Shown here piece after piece: positions 33,346-33,645 of a stretch of DNA of 33,645 nt. The notes beneath the pieces were generated by a model, which worked only from the letters and a program-made list of their open reading frames with translations, was not told the origin of the DNA and did not search any database. A program made the translations under genes and the position numbers. Origin of the DNA: Oscillospiraceae bacterium. Lineage in GTDB: Bacteria; Bacillota; Clostridia; Oscillospirales; Oscillospiraceae. Position 1 is the first letter of the stretch; the number at the start of each line of letters is the position of its first letter. The stretch lies in NCBI GenBank assembly GCA_021771265.1, contig JAETPK010000016.1:1-33645 (forward strand), read 5' to 3'.

Positions 33346-33645
33346 TCAGACACCAATGTGGAAGATACCCATGGTCACGCCATACAGCATGATGGGGAAC
33401 ACCACCAGGGCGATGAGCTTCAGGCCAAAGCCACATTTGACCAGGTCCTTCATCTCGATCTCGCCGGTACCATAGGCGATAGCATTGGGGGGAGTGGCGG
33501 GGGGCAGCATAAATGCGAAGTTGCAGGACAGCATGGTGGCGATCATCATGGCGAAGGGGCTGACACCGATGGCCTCACCGACACCAGCCAGAACGGGGAT
33601 GAAGGCGGCCACGACCACGGCGTTGGTGGTCAGCTCGGTCAGCAG
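33346..33645 (-). CDS. DASS-family (SLC13-type) sodium:anion symporter, C-terminal part only
   Basis: The 100 visible codons are the end of a membrane transporter whose start lies beyond the window. LLTELTTNAVVVAAFIPV corresponds to the second sodium-binding repeat, and FMLPPATPPNAIAYGTGE is the family signature (LPVATPPNAIxxGSG). The final helices end at IFHIGV. Such proteins take up di- or tricarboxylates with Na+. It is convergent with lysR, and near malic enzyme and the LarA-like gene, suggesting uptake of malate or a similar acid. Confidence 0.9.
   Translation of the reverse strand: MLTELTTNAVVVAAFIPVLAGVGEAIGVSPFAMMIATMLSCNFAFMLPPATPPNAIAYGTGEIEMKDLVKCGFGLKLIALVVFPIMLYGVTMGIFHIGV

Overview
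The window reads as chromosome of a strictly anaerobic, GC-rich Firmicute, most likely a gut member of the Oscillospiraceae/Ruminococcaceae group. This is inference from gene content, not from a search. The support is a single-chain pyruvate:ferredoxin oxidoreductase, a class III (oxygen-sensitive) ribonucleotide reductase with its activase, a FeoA-FeoA-FeoB cluster with the small FeoB-associated Cys-rich protein, strong AGGAGG-type ribosome binding sites, and near-consensus sigma-A promoters (TTGACA, 16-18 bases, TATAAT-like). No tRNA, rRNA, CRISPR array, insertion sequence or phage gene was seen. Most of the window is ordinary, well-packed chromosome; the stretch at about 25.1-27.3 kb is AT-richer, degraded and the most unusual part.

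Layout. 1-2.3 kb: a partial maltose O-acetyltransferase and an NSS-family sodium symporter, both on minus. 2.4-3.85 kb: a DUF2156-GNAT two-domain protein on plus. 3.9-8.1 kb: a minus-strand operon of a MarR regulator and two ABC exporter halves that carry complementary degenerate ATP-site motifs, preceded by a clear promoter with two inverted repeats. 8.1-10.0 kb: an IclR regulator and an SDR oxidoreductase, with a possible small RNA reading toward the SDR 3' end. 10.2-13.7 kb: nifJ. 13.9-17.5 kb: an XRE-methyltransferase fusion, methionine gamma-lyase and a split ThrE-type exporter. 17.8-19.6 kb: a class II aldolase and an MtnA-like isomerase, looking like a 5-deoxyribose/methylthioribose salvage pair. 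20.1 kb: pfkA. 21.3-25.1 kb: nrdG and nrdD on minus, separated by an opposite-strand membrane-anchored XRE gene; nrdD has two candidate NrdR boxes.

25.5-29.7 kb: a small membrane protein, then broken remnants of a DUF3793 gene and of a DtxR-family metalloregulator, then the feoA-feoA-feoB-feoB-associated iron(II) uptake operon. A 16-base motif GTTAG-N6-CTAAC recurs in front of both remnants, twice in front of feoA and once in front of feoB. The operators therefore seem to have outlived the local regulator. 29.7-33.6 kb: malic enzyme and a LarA-type nickel-pincer racemase on minus, a divergent LysR regulator, and the end of a DASS (SLC13-type) anion transporter. Together these suggest hydroxy-acid/dicarboxylate uptake feeding pyruvate, which nifJ would oxidise.

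The strongest leads are the decayed iron-regulator locus with its surviving operator series, the hairpin-packed gap between feoA and feoB, the possible small RNA at about 8.2 kb, the paired salvage enzymes, and the gene nested between nrdD and nrdG.
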